From the NCBI GenBank assembly GCA_021018815.1, contig JAITYX010000007.1:496001-560000 (forward strand): DNA of 64,000 nucleotides, given 5' to 3'. The notes beneath the pieces were generated by a model, which was not told the DNA's origin, made no database searches, and worked only from the letters and a program-made list of their open reading frames with translations. Source of the stretch: Talinum fruticosum. Lineage: Eukaryota > Streptophyta > Magnoliopsida > Caryophyllales > Talinaceae. The position numbers were made by a program, and so were the translations under genes. This document shows positions 11,889 to 21,277 of the stretch, one piece after another (position 1 is the first letter of the stretch; every line of letters starts with the position of its first letter).

Positions 11889-13047
11889 ATATTATTATTA
11901 AAAATTATAGCAGTTGTCGATATAATACAACTACGATAACGATCTTAGTTTCCTTTGATCTTAACCATACATATGTATTAAATTAATCACAACCATTTAT
12001 ATTTTTTATTTTTATAAAATTAAAGAAAATTAATTATAAAAATAAATTTTTTAAAAAAATTGATTAAGATAATTAGTTATAGTGGCATTTGATAGTATTT
12101 AATTACTTCCTTCCTAAATAATAGAGTAAGAAATTGAGATTTTATTTTATTATTAATAATAAATATTTTTCAATTAAAAAACGGTTTTTGTAATTGTCGC
12201 CCTTAGGGCGATAGTTAAGATAAAATAATGTATGAATATATTAGAATCTACAGTAATTATATAAAATATTTAAAATTAAAAATATATTAATAATTATTGA
12301 ATTATTCCCAAATTATATCCTTCCAAAAATACTTCTTTTTTTTTATAAAAAACCCAAACCCCACATATCTCACTTGCTTTCCTTTTGCAAACCTAGTCCT
12401 ATTTCATAAACAAGAAAAATTACAAGATATATAAAATTAAAAAAAAACAATTTTGCTCTAATTCCGTCCATTGTTGCACATATTTAGAAACCCTCCACCA
12501 CCAATTGCTTTGCCACATTCACCATTTGTTAAGCCTTAGCACTACCATTACTTCTTTCCTTCTTATCAATCCAATTTGGAAAGATTTTGCTATCAAGATC
12601 TATGTTATAAAATAGTCTTACTTGTACAGACTCCATTGATGAGCAGAGTTACTACAATTGATGACCATTATGTAGAGAGAAGGTAAAGAAAAGAGGAAAG
12701 AGTTATGAAAAAAGCAAGATATACGACTTTTTGGGACTTTTTATTATTATTATTATTATATTTTCGGAAACATATAATTTGGAAATCGTTCAATAATTAT
12801 AATATACTTTTTAATTTTAAATAATTTATATAATTACTACTGATTCTAATAGCTTTATACATTATTCTATCTTAACAATCGCTTTAAGGGCAACGATTAG
12901 CAAAACCATTAAAAAAATAATTTTTATTTTTTAATATAAAAACATTATGTGGTCAAGATCTAAATATGACACATGTATAACTTAAATTCTTCTAATCATG
13001 GTGATTGTAGTATAACGACAACTATTATAACCGCATCTATATTATTA
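11889..13047. mobile_element. Foldback (MULE-like MITE) element with long inverted arms
   Basis: The left arm (about 11898-12320) and right arm (about 12765-13038) are inverted copies. TTATAGCAGTTGTCGATATA at 11905 pairs with TATAACGACAACTATTATAA at 13011. The GTCGCCCTTAGGGCGATAGTTAAGATA region (about 12195-12220) recurs inverted near 12870-12900. Arms flank about 440 bp of unrelated sequence. A 9-bp direct repeat ATATTATTA (11889-11897 and 13039-13047) may be the target duplication, which would fit the Mutator superfamily, but it lies in AT-rich sequence. Confidence 0.65.
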
Positions 13048-13650
13048 TGGGTTTGAAACGCTACCTTCTCTAATTCCAGGTTTGTATTTGCAGAAAAAAT
13101 TGTGTACTTCAAGTGTTTGGATATATTTGTAGTAAACTCTTTGTTGCTTTATGCATCTAATGTGTATGTATTATTAGTTGACAAAGAAACTCATTGGTTA
13201 TAGTTCTCGTGCTCTTGTGGATCTTCTTTTTGAATTTATGTTTAAGAAACATAAAAGAGATTTCATCCTTAACTTTGCCTTTTGTGTCTGAAATGTGTAC
13301 TTAGATTCTTCTAATTATGATAATTATTTAAGAAAATTATATTTAGGTGGATATATTTCAATTTGAATGGATCAATTTCGGATTGAGTCGATCTTATATT
13401 ATTTAATATCAATCTAATAAAATCATATTACAAAGAAAATAACTTTAGAAAAAGAATTCAGATAAGTTTTATTTCGATTTAGATGAATTTGGTTGGAGTT
13501 CTTATTGAGTTAGCATATTTTTGATGTCGTTTCAGGAACACGTCGAAATTTCGGATAAATTTTGTTAGGTTTAATAAAATGAAATGATAAATGTGCCGGC
13601 CGAAAATAGATATGATAGAACGGGTTGCCATTCATGGATTCGGCCTGTCA
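13048..13650. other. No gene seen
   Basis: AT-rich sequence upstream of the RPS14 promoter. No feature is supported. Confidence 0.4.
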
Positions 13651-13659
13651 CTTACGGCC

Positions 13660-13932
13660 GGCCCAAAAGGATCCGTCATTAATCTCGCTTTTTGCTAATG
13701 AAAGGCCCAAACAACAATGACGGACTATTGAAACACGTCCCAAGTTAAATGGGGTCCTAGAGTTGTAATTCTGGAGAAAAAGAGGGGGCATTGGATAACA
13801 GTTGTGTGCTTTGAACTCCGAAACCCTAGCTATTAAAAGCAAGCCGATATATCAAACTCACCCTCCAGTTAGCTCAGGGTATTCGGAGGCTGTGTTTACT
13901 GAACAGAGGAGGCCTTTCGTCAAAAACCCTAA
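13660..13932 (+). promoter_or_regulatory. RPS14 promoter: site II motifs and telo-boxes
   Basis: Two GGCCCA motifs (site II, TGGGCC on the other strand) lie at 13660-13665 and about 13704-13709. Telo-box motifs AAACCCTAG (13821-13829) and AAACCCTAA (13924-13932) precede the start codon at 13969. Site II plus telo-box is the known signature of plant promoters for ribosomal proteins and other translation genes. No strong TATA box is visible, also common for this class. The motifs are seen directly; activity is inferred. Confidence 0.75.
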
Positions 13933-13968
13933 TTTTCATCTTCTCTCTCTCTTCCGTCACCTGCAAAC

Positions 13969-14000
13969 ATGGTAAACTCCTCTCTCGCTCTCTCTCGCTC

Positions 14001-14039
<39 letters not shown>

Positions 14040-14310
14040 TCAATCAGTATGCCAATCGAAAATCTCTTGTTTTTTTGTTTTCATATTCAGTGATTTCTGG
14101 GATCTGTCCTTATGGAGTTCAAATATATGTTTTTGATTTTGATTTTGTTGGTGTTGAATTGGGAGTGATAGTCGAGGAGAAAGACCAGAGAGCCAAAGGA
14201 AGAGAATGTGACACTTGGCCTAACTGTGAGGGAGGGCGAGCACGTTTTTGGTGTTGCTCACATTTTTGACTTTTTGGGACATTTTTGTTCATAAGCCGAC
14301 CATCCTGATT
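13969..14310 (+). pseudogene. RPS14: Ribosomal protein S14 (uS11), cytosolic: 5' end, decayed or truncated
   Basis: Exon 1 contributes only the start codon (ATG 13969-13971) followed directly by GTAAAC. A 200-nt intron ends with AG at 14170-14171. Exon 2 (14172 to about 14268) encodes [16 protein letters not shown], then the conserved [15 protein letters not shown], which identifies cytosolic uS11, a small-subunit head protein near the mRNA exit channel. A Leu stands where most homologues have Pro after the Gly. After HIF the similarity collapses: ASFNDTF is unrecognisable, TTTGTTCAT survives, and a stop follows. A 30-bp stretch with TTGTTCATAAGCCGA is duplicated at 14285-14344. The remaining two thirds of the protein were not found before 16270. 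Either this is a truncated duplicate with an intact promoter, or a later exon was missed. Confidence 0.75.
13972..14171 (+). other. RPS14 intron 1 with CT-rich start
   Basis: It begins GTAAAC immediately after the initiator ATG and ends GTGATAG. The first 65 nt form an imperfect CT microsatellite (about 13979-14039). An intron directly after the start codon is common in plant ribosomal protein genes. Confidence 0.7.
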
Positions 14311-14870
14311 CTGCTTGTTCATAAGCCGAGTTCTCTGATTCTCATTTACACTTGTCCTTATCCTTATTTCCATTTTTGTGTTTCGATTTTGTTATTTTTT
14401 CGTTTACTTTCTTGTGTCGCCGATTATTAAATTGATTTGTGAGGCCCTATTTGAATTTGTTTTTCCATCAAAGAATTATTTGCTTTTCCAATTTGTGTAT
14501 GTTAGAGACTTAGAATCAATCAAGCGTGGCCCTTAAGATCGCCTTCCAAAACAGCTAAATGGAAGCGTTTTGAGTCATAGCTGCGCAAAATTGATCTTTC
14601 ATTTGTTGAGGATTTCTTTCTCTAGGGTTTTCCTATTGAGAGAAAATCCTTCATCCCCGCCTAAAATTTTTGTCCCATTTTCCTCATCTTTATCATTTGG
14701 TGTCTTATTACATGTCATTGCTGGAATAGCTTGTGGCTAATCCAACAATTGAGTGTTTAAGATCCAAATGGAGGGTTATTAATGGATTAACTTATTAGGT
14801 TGGGAAACATATAATTATTCAAGATTGGTATTCTTATTCTAAAATTTCGTTCGTTCTTAATCTTGATTTG

Positions 14871-14954
14871 GCAAGAATGATGAACAGTTTACACTGTGAA
14901 GGGAGGTTTTCCTGTGTTGCAAACTTATTACCGCTTATTGATATGCTGACTTGC
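14871..14954 (+). ncRNA. C/D-box snoRNA copy A, predicted 25S rRNA 2'-O-methylation guide
   Basis: The terminal stem GCAAG (14871-14875) pairs with CTTGC (14950-14954). The C box ATGATGA is at 14877-14883 and the D box CTGA at 14946-14949. The 15 nt directly before the D box (CCGCTTATTGATATG), plus its first C, are perfectly complementary to GCAUAUCAAUAAGCGG near the 5' end of plant 25S rRNA (recalled, not searched). By the D+5 rule the target is the second U of CAUAU. This is the most intact of three copies. It lies about 600 nt downstream of RPS14 exon 2 on the same strand, so it may be processed from an intron or from a polycistronic transcript. Confidence 0.8.
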
Positions 14955-15064
14955 TAATTTGAGGGTAATTAATTCGCACTTTTTGCTGAAAAAATCAATT
15001 TCCTTGTGATTTTCAATTGACGTTGAAATTTAGAAATGTTTCTTGAGAATGGGCTTTGATGATT

Positions 15065-15149
15065 GCAAGGATGATGATTCAATTAGATGTGTGAAGGACA
15101 ATGTCCTTATGAACTCAAAATCATGAGGCTTATTGATATTCTGACTTGC
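15065..15149 (+). ncRNA. C/D-box snoRNA copy B, 25S guide
   Basis: The stem GCAAG (15065-15069) pairs with CTTGC (15145-15149). The C box ATGATGA is at 15071-15077 and the D box CTGA at 15141-15144. The guide GGCTTATTGATATT before the D box shares the 25S-complementary core with copy A but mismatches at the D-box-proximal base. The interior (AATTAGATGTGTGAAGGACA) differs from copy A and is nearly identical to copy C. The distance between C boxes of A and B is 194 nt. Probably a functional duplicate; expression is unproven. Confidence 0.75.
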
Positions 15150-15287
15150 TCATCTTCTCCTGAAATTAATATTTGTTTTTGGATATAGTATTGATGACAT
15201 TTTTATTCCCTGTTTTTAACTGCTGAAATTCGATTTCTGTTTTGTATTTCCATCTTGTATGTTACCTCCATATTTTTTTCAATGTGT

Positions 15288-15374
15288 GGCAAGATTGATG
15301 ATACAATTAGATGTGTGAAGGACAAACATCCTTGTGAACTCAAACTTCGAGGCTTATTGATATTCCGACTTGCC
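15288..15374 (+). ncRNA. C/D-box snoRNA copy C, probably degenerate
   Basis: A six-base stem GGCAAG (15288-15293) pairs with CTTGCC (15369-15374). The C box is TTGATGA (15295-15301), with T in place of the purine. The D box is CCGA (15365-15368) instead of CTGA, a change expected to weaken box C/D assembly. The guide core GGCTTATTGATATT is retained, and the interior matches copy B. Best read as a recent duplicate of copy B that is losing its boxes. Confidence 0.6.
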
Positions 15375-16270
15375 CAATGTTTTCATAATGAAGCTTGGTC
15401 TTTGAAATCAAACTTTCTCTTTGTAACTTGAGCTTTGCAAAAAAATCTTTTTGCATTGAGAGTAATGTAAGGTACACTTTTTTTCTTGTTTTATGAGAGT
15501 ATGTAATTTGATATTTTTGTGTTATAGCTTGAATGGTGTTTCCCGATTGCTTTTTGACATTGAGGATGGCATAGAGATTGATATGTTCAATGTTTGTGCA
15601 CATTTCGAATTACTTCGGGTATATGTTCGTGTTGTGTCTACCGATGGTTTAGGGTAAAAAGTCCTTGAAGAACCATTAGTTTAGGCGGTATGTATCTTGG
15701 ATCTTTTGAAACCAATATCTTGTAAGGTTGCTACATCGGAACCCCTATTCCCCAAAATACCCAAATAGGTGGGACTCTTGCAATGCGTTACTTAAGCAAT
15801 TTTATGAATGATAGGCACTAAGTTTAACATGATTTTCTTATGTTCCTTGCGTTATTCCAACAAGGTAGCAAGTGCTCTAGATGTATTCTTGTGTTTCATG
15901 TGCCTTTTATAAGGTAATCATGAAGGAAACTCGATTTTGATTCGGTTTACAGACAATTTGCTCAAGTCCTAGTAGGTCGGGGCAATACACTTATTTTCGA
16001 GTGATGGGGGCAAGTACACTTATATTCGGACGCCCATTGGTGCACTTTTATTAACTTTAGAGGATGTTATATATTGTTTTGGACAATGAAGCTTGAAATT
16101 GGAGGGAGTTTGGATAATTTAGTGTTAGGTCACCCCTCTTAAGGTTATCCGCATTGAAGAAAAGAGTAAAATTAAGGGAAGGAGATTAAAAAATAGGCCT
16201 TTTTGAAATAGGAGATAGGAGAGCGTGGTCTTAGTTGTTCTACATTAAGCATTTTTCTTCTTTTTTTTTG
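15375..16270. other. Non-coding sequence downstream of the snoRNA cluster
   Basis: No open frame with recognisable similarity and no further C/D unit with a paired terminal stem was found. It could be intron or 3' flank of the RPS14 locus. A LINE fragment begins near 16275. Confidence 0.4.
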
Positions 16271-16274
16271 AGTC

Positions 16275-16465
16275 CGTAACACCGAGGGTAACAGGATTGA
16301 TGATATCTTGTGGTGTATTGAACATAAAGCTTATGATATGAACATTAAGGAGGTGGAAAAAACTCTTAAGCAAATGCACCCTCCTAAGGCTCCTTGGCTG
16401 GATGGATTGGATCTTTTCTTTTTTAAAAATTTTGACATGTGGTGGGGAATGATATCTTGGTCTTC
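16275..16465 (+). pseudogene. LINE reverse transcriptase fragment
   Basis: The frame encodes NIKEVEKTLKQMHPPKAP and LDGLDLFFFKNF, matching the LINE RT entry block (KALKQMHPTKAPGPDG type). Here GPDG has decayed to WLDG. The fragment is cut off within about 200 bp, where Sirevirus env-like sequence begins. It has the opposite orientation to the LINE at 3741-9000. Confidence 0.75.
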
Positions 16466-17100
16466 AAGGCTTACATGCCAACTCGACTCTAATGCAAAGT
16501 CAAGTCGAAGGAGAGTCAAGAGTTGATTGTTGAACTCAAGGAGGTGATCAAGCAACAACGTGATCGGATTCAACGCCTCTAAGAGAGAAGATCAAAGGTA
16601 GTAGAGGACCTAGAATCCTCTAAAACATCTAAGGAGTCCTTCGGCCCTTTCAAGTCTAAATGAGAAGAAGCTAAAGAAGCAAAAGGAGAGGTCGAAGGAA
16701 GAGAAAAAAAAAAGAGCAAGAGGAAGAACGTGGTCAAATGGTCGATCCGAGGACCCTTGAGAGGTGATATCATCCGAGTGCCTCGGAGGAGGTTGGTGAA
16801 GATGGTCAATGTGAAGCCCTAGCCTCAAAATCACAGACCAATGACGGTCTTTGAGGAAGAAGGAGAGGACGGTATGCCTTTGGTTCATAGAACTAGGATT
16901 TCTCCACTTCTAGATGTACCCATTCTACGACCACCTCCCCAAGCTACTTGAACTCAAGCCTATAGGCCCAGGCGCACAACTTGCTCTTCATCCTCAACAC
17001 AAACTGTCCCTCGATTTTCAAACTCAATGTCTTATTTTTTTGTTAAACATCTTTTGTAATTACTTGTTCTTTCCTCCCTCCCTTGTCATGTTTTGTTGAA
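16466..17100 (+). pseudogene. Sirevirus env-like coiled-coil gene, 3' remnant (S4)
   Basis: This parallels the S3 fragments at 45200-45374 and 56077-56340. A VELKEVIKQQRDRIQRL-like heptad segment is followed by DLESSKTSKESF and a Lys/Glu-rich tail. An in-frame TAA follows the heptads. The function of Sirevirus env-like proteins is unknown. The pieces here show only the coiled-coil and charged regions. Confidence 0.65.
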
Positions 17101-17452
17101 ATGCATGGGGGAGAAAATAGTTAAAAAAATAGATGTTTGGTTTAGGGAAAATTTGTTATTTATATATGTTTGTTGCAATGAACGAAATTTGCCTACTTCT
17201 AAGCATATTTGTTTCGAGTACATGTTCTAATCTCTTTACTCTTTAACAATCTCACTCGATTATCTCAAGAAACATGTTCGAATTATGTTTTGATTTGAGC
17301 TAAATTGAGTTGAACTAATAATTGATCTTTATTATATCTTTTGTTTTGATTATTATTTTAACACTTTGATTAATTCTCTTTGAAAACCGAACTCTTTGAA
17401 TGGACAAGTTTTTATCTTAAGTATGGAATGTCTTTCATCAAAAAGGGGAGAT

Positions 17453-18850
17453 TGAAAACTCGGGTATAATTCTTTATCTCTCTTGGGTTTTGATTCTAAG
17501 TCATTCGAAGCTTTATAAAAATCATTACTAAGTTTTCATCATTTTTTGATCAGCTCGAAATTAATCTTTTAGCATAACATTCCTAATTATATTTCGATCT
17601 ATCACAATGCATGAGTAAATAATTTTTCTAACACTTTTGTTACGAGCATCGACTTTATATTTAAAGTGAAAATGAATTACAATATTAATTATAATTTTTA
17701 AGTAGGTTTATTTATGGAGAATTATTTGTTGCATCCCGATATCTTATTCTTTTTAACTTGATCATTTTAACGATTGAATCAAGATGTAATCCGAACCTAA
17801 TGGATATTAAACTTAGCAATTTCTACTCTTTTAGGCTAAAGATAATTAAGTGCTTAATTAATACGATTTAATTATAATTTGTGCCTAATTTTGGACCAAA
17901 GTATTTTTTCTACTTTGAGTACCACTTTGATTTGCTTTTATAAGTTGTTTAAATAAGCCCCATCTATTTTTTGAATCACAAAAGTAATCGGTTTCTATCC
18001 GTTAAACACTAGCAGACAGAGATTAACCATTTCTAGACATAGTTCGGACAATCGTGTCGGGGTTGTTTGTTTCAAAACCGAAAATCAGTAACTTTTAGTG
18101 TAATGGTTGTTTTCACCCCAAATTTCAATCACTACTAGAGGGTGGGACTATTTTTGGAGCCAAGAACCATTACACAATATTCACATCTCAACGGATATTT
18201 TTTAAGTGATTTAGACTAGCCGTTATAACGGCTAATGAAGCGCACCGATCCGAACAAGTCACAACAGATCATTCCGCCTTGGTGCTTATAAATAGAAACC
18301 ACTCCACAAGACTTGAAGATATTTGAACACATTGCTTAATACTTAGTGCATTCTTACTCAATTTTCAACTTACAACTTCTAATTTGTATTTTCTTACTTT
18401 CTAAGTTGTAAAGAAGGTCTTGTAATCACTTCTACTCTTTACTTTTTTTCAAAGTTCGTTGATTGAGTTGTAAGGGTTAACTCAACTCAATTGTCTCTAA
18501 CCTGTAAGGGTTATCTCGATCGGAAGTAATAGACCAAATAAGGGAACTTATGAGTTTAGGAAAAACTTGTAAAGGAATTGTGTAAAGGAGTAATTTTAGT
18601 TAGAGTCGGTCCTTTATAATTGAGGATTCAATTAGTGGATTTGACTTGGTGCTTGGATTAGCACTTTCCGTGGTTTTCGACTTATGAGGGTTTCCACGTA
18701 TTTCGAGTGTTTAACTTTCCGAGTCTAATCTAGACTCGAACTGCTTTCTTCTCCGTTGCATTGTAAACGAGTTTGATTTTTCTTAAAAATCTTTCATCAC
18801 CGTATTCACCCCCTCTAGGTTGACTTAACCTCTCCAATAGCAAACCTTCA
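17453..18850 (+). repeat. S4 3' LTR (1398 bp)
   Basis: It begins TGAAAACTCGG directly after the polypurine tract and ends GAGCAAACCTTCA. A TATA box (TATAAATA) lies at 18287-18294, followed by the ACTTGAAGATAT leader shared by all Sirevirus LTRs in the window. The sequence after 18850 begins TAATC; no partner duplication is available because the left end is lost. Confidence 0.9.
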
Positions 18851-18910
18851 TAATCACTCATGACATGAAAGACTTTAAAATGCTTACATTAATATAGACG
18901 TTCAAGCACT

Positions 18911-19389
18911 CAAGCATTAGGGATGGCGAGAGACTCGGAAGGAGGCGAGAGACACGAGTGGTTTGCAAGAGGAGTCGGACGACAAGAGTTACAAATGAAG
19001 ATGGAGAGCGACAACGAGCTAGAGAGGAAGATGAAGACCAATAGCGGTTGGAGAGGAAGATCGATAGCGGCTGGAGAGAGAAAAAGCTTAGCATAGTGAC
19101 CAAGAGAGCGAAGCGAACTCCGAGCACGTAAATTGTTGTGTGCATGAGGGGAGACTACGGGAATGAGAAGGGAGAGAGACAGACTTTAAGGTTTTGACTT
19201 TTAAGAATAATATTTAGAATCTAAGCCTTGCTAATTTTTTTTAAAAAAATTTTTAACTTTTGGGTCTTACCAGTGGTCCAGCTTAACCCGGACCTATCGG
19301 GTCCAAATTTAATGGACCCAACCCGATTATATGGGTCGTGTCTAGTAGTTCCGGGTGGGTTTAGGACCCACCGCCATCCCTAAGCGTGG
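18911..19389. mobile_element. hAT-like non-autonomous element of about 0.46 kb
   Basis: The terminal inverted repeats AGGGATGGCG (from 18919) and CGCCATCCCT (to 19381) match the (T)AGGGATGGCAA-type ends of many plant hAT MITEs. The flanks AAGCATT (18912-18918) and AAGCGTG (19382-19388) look like a decayed target duplication. The right end is rich in GGGTCC/GGACCC blocks. No transposase is present. Confidence 0.65.
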
Positions 19390-19835
19390 GATTGTTGAAA
19401 ACTCGAGCCTAAGCTCGGCTCGTCCTTGGATCCTTAGCTCATTATGCTTTTTTAAAGTCCTATTTTTAGGTTTAAAGTTACACTTTATATACTATAATAT
19501 AAAAATATAAACTTAAACTTAATTAAGGCTCCTTTTTCTCAACAATCATAATATACACACTTAAGAAAATAGTATTCGAGTTCGTTTAGGCTCGTTTGTT
19601 TGGCTCATTCGGCCTTTTTGTTCGGTTTGTCGCCTTGTTCGTTCATTCGACTCGTTTGTAATTGGTTCGTGTAGGCTCAACGAGCTTACGAGCTCTAAAA
19701 TTGCAAGCTCAATCTCGACTCGGATAACTATCCGAGCTCGATTCACGCTCGACGCAAGCTTTGCTTGGCAAGCCTTTATTGTGAGCCGACTCATGAGGGC
19801 TTGTGAGTCGACTCGGCTCGAGTATACCCCTATAT
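19390..19835. mobile_element. GAGCTCG-rich hAT-like MITE, degenerate
   Basis: The stretch is dense in CGAGCC/GGCTCG blocks and ends CGGCTCGAGTATACCCCT near 19832, the complement of the AGGGGTATACTCGAGC-type ends of common plant hAT MITEs. The left end is weaker (AAAACTCGAGCCTAAGCTCGG near 19398). Boundaries are approximate and no target duplication was found. Confidence 0.45.
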
Positions 19836-20377
19836 GAGAGTGGAGATGGAGGAGAGACTAGTGGGGGCCTAAGTGAGAGGCGAGATGAGAGGAGGGAGGA
19901 AAGGAGTTTGGGTTTTGACTTAAATTGAGTTGGTGAGCGCGGTATTCGAGTCAAGCACGCTCAAAAATTTTAAAAATTTTCATTAAATTTCACTTGTCAT
20001 TCACGACAGTTTATTTAAAGAAATAACGTCGAGTCTAATTATTGGTTGGTGAATGATTAGAGTTTTATATAAATAAGTAACGACTAAAAGTTTTGGTGAT
20101 TGTTATTCTATTCTTAACGTCATTTTTTTGTGTAGTAGTTAATAAGTGGTTGTTAGAAAGTAAATTTCAAGATCTGGATCTTGGGTTAATGGTAGCTTCA
20201 ATTGTGTGATATAGTTGGATGAAGTATTAATATTTAATATTCGGTTATTATATGTCATGGTTGTTAGTATTATGAATAATGTTGAGACATGAGTTGATAT
20301 ATAAGGTATAGTTAGTTTGATGATGCAATTAATTAAGTATAAGTAAATTAGTGAAATAAAAGAAATTTATATCTATA
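19836..20377. other. No gene seen
   Basis: Purine-rich then AT-rich sequence between MITEs. Short open frames here lack similarity. Confidence 0.4.
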
Positions 20378-20771
20378 TGTTCATTATTCTCACTTCCTAA
20401 GTCTATTGCTAAGATAAAGTTATATTTAGTATATTACAAGGGTAAGCGTAAAAATCGAGTACTCGATCCCGGACTCGGACTGGTTTGGACTTGACTAATC
20501 CAAATCTAGACTCAGTTGAATTAGGTCCAAGACCTATTTTAATTTTGAAGACCCAGTGCAAACTGTGTTCAAGATTGGGTATTGAAAGTTTGGACCCGAA
20601 CTTGTACCGTTACTCGTGCACGGTGCATATATATTTTTAAAAATATATTATGTGTACATGTACAATATATTCTTCTTAGAGAAAACCTTATAACTTATTT
20701 GATTTCAATTTTTCAACCCCCTTAGTCATACTCCTCTATGCTCATTATTCTCACTTCCTAAGTCTATTGCT
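20378..20771 (+). repeat. 33-bp direct repeat, copies at 20378-20410 and 20739-20771
   Basis: Both copies read TG(T/C)TCATTATTCTCACTT followed by CCTAAGTCTATTGCT, with one difference. One copy lies just outside and one inside the MITE at 20439-21044. Confidence 0.85.
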
Positions 20772-21044
20772 ACCCCTCTTCGTCCATAAAATAAAAAATA
20801 TTGGATAGTTGTAGGCTAAAACATTAGAATTATTGGATAATTATAAGCCAAAAACTTTTTAAAAAATTTGAAAACAAAACGTCATAAACTTTGTGATGCA
20901 CCCATCGGGTCCAGGACTAGTTTCAAAAATTGAGGGCCTAATTGAACTGGATTTGGGACTTGTTCCAAAATTTGGGACTCTGTTAACATTGGGTCCGGGA
21001 TTGGGTTCACCAAAAAGATCGAGTACTCGGTTGTGCTTGCCCCT
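20439..21044. mobile_element. TIR element (hAT-like MITE) of about 0.6 kb
   Basis: The left end AGGGTAAGCG...CGAGTACTCGATC (20439-20468) pairs with GATCGAGTACTCGG...GCTTGCCCCT (21018-21043). Subterminal GGACTCGGACTGG and TTGGGTCCGGGATTGGG blocks also mirror each other. It carries no transposase. The ends suggest hAT but no 8-bp duplication was identified. It lies at the left edge of the recognisable Athila sequence. Confidence 0.6.
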
Positions 21045-21094
21045 AGTAGATAAAGTCATGGAACGAGGTGGAGGCAAGCTAAAAAGAGTTGTGT

Positions 21095-21187
21095 ACACCG
21101 GATGCTTGCTAGATGCTATTTAACGAGATGCCTCCATATACCAAATTCTTAAAAGAGTTGTGTACTATAAAGAGAACTACTAATGTT
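21095..21187 (+). pseudogene. Athila gag C-terminal fragment
   Basis: The frame from about 21125 encodes EMPPYTKFLKELCTIKRTTNV, the segment before the protease in Athila polyproteins. A stop and one-base shift precede it (GCTATTTAACGAG where ATT-CAA-GAG is usual). The frame is broken after TTAATGTT by the MULE and resumes at 27604 with PKKAFLTSN. Confidence 0.8.
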
Positions 21188-21277
21188 GTGTAATTAATTT
21201 TTTAGTACTCTTAGGTATGTGACATTCATTTTTCGGGGCTCCCTTTTTTTTTACCTAATTTTAAGGTACCCTCACCG
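21188..21277 (+). repeat. MULE left terminal inverted repeat
   Basis: Starts directly after ACTAATGTT. It shares GTATGTGACATTCATTTTTC and CCTAATTTTAAGGTACCCTC with the right repeat in inverted orientation. Confidence 0.9.

Larger units (their letters stand above)
16466..18850 (+). mobile_element. Sirevirus S4, 3' part only (env-like remnant and 3' LTR)
   Basis: The element consists of the end of the env-like coiled-coil gene (16466-17100), a spacer, a polypurine tract AAAAAGGGGAGAT (17440-17452) and a 3' LTR (17453-18850). All sequence upstream (5' LTR, gag-pol) is missing at the junction with the LINE fragment. Its LTR start TGAAAACTCGGGTATAA is shared with S3, so S3 and S4 are one subfamily, distinct from S1 and S2. 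Confidence 0.85.

Noticed and set aside
14500..14640. Possible H/ACA-type snoRNA next to the C/D cluster
   Set aside because: Short complementary stretches exist (TTCCAAAACAGC, GCGTTTTGAG) but no convincing H and ACA boxes at the required distances.
15095..15130. Second (D') guide in snoRNA copy B
   Set aside because: No clear D' box next to a stretch whose rRNA complement I can recall; needs a proper search.
18858..19145. Reverse-strand 95-residue Ser/Leu-rich frame
   Set aside because: It lies largely inside a hAT-like MITE with biased purine composition.
19561..19954. Two overlapping reverse frames rich in Arg/Ser/Glu
   Set aside because: Produced by GAGCTCG-type MITE repeats and a purine-rich tract; no domain.
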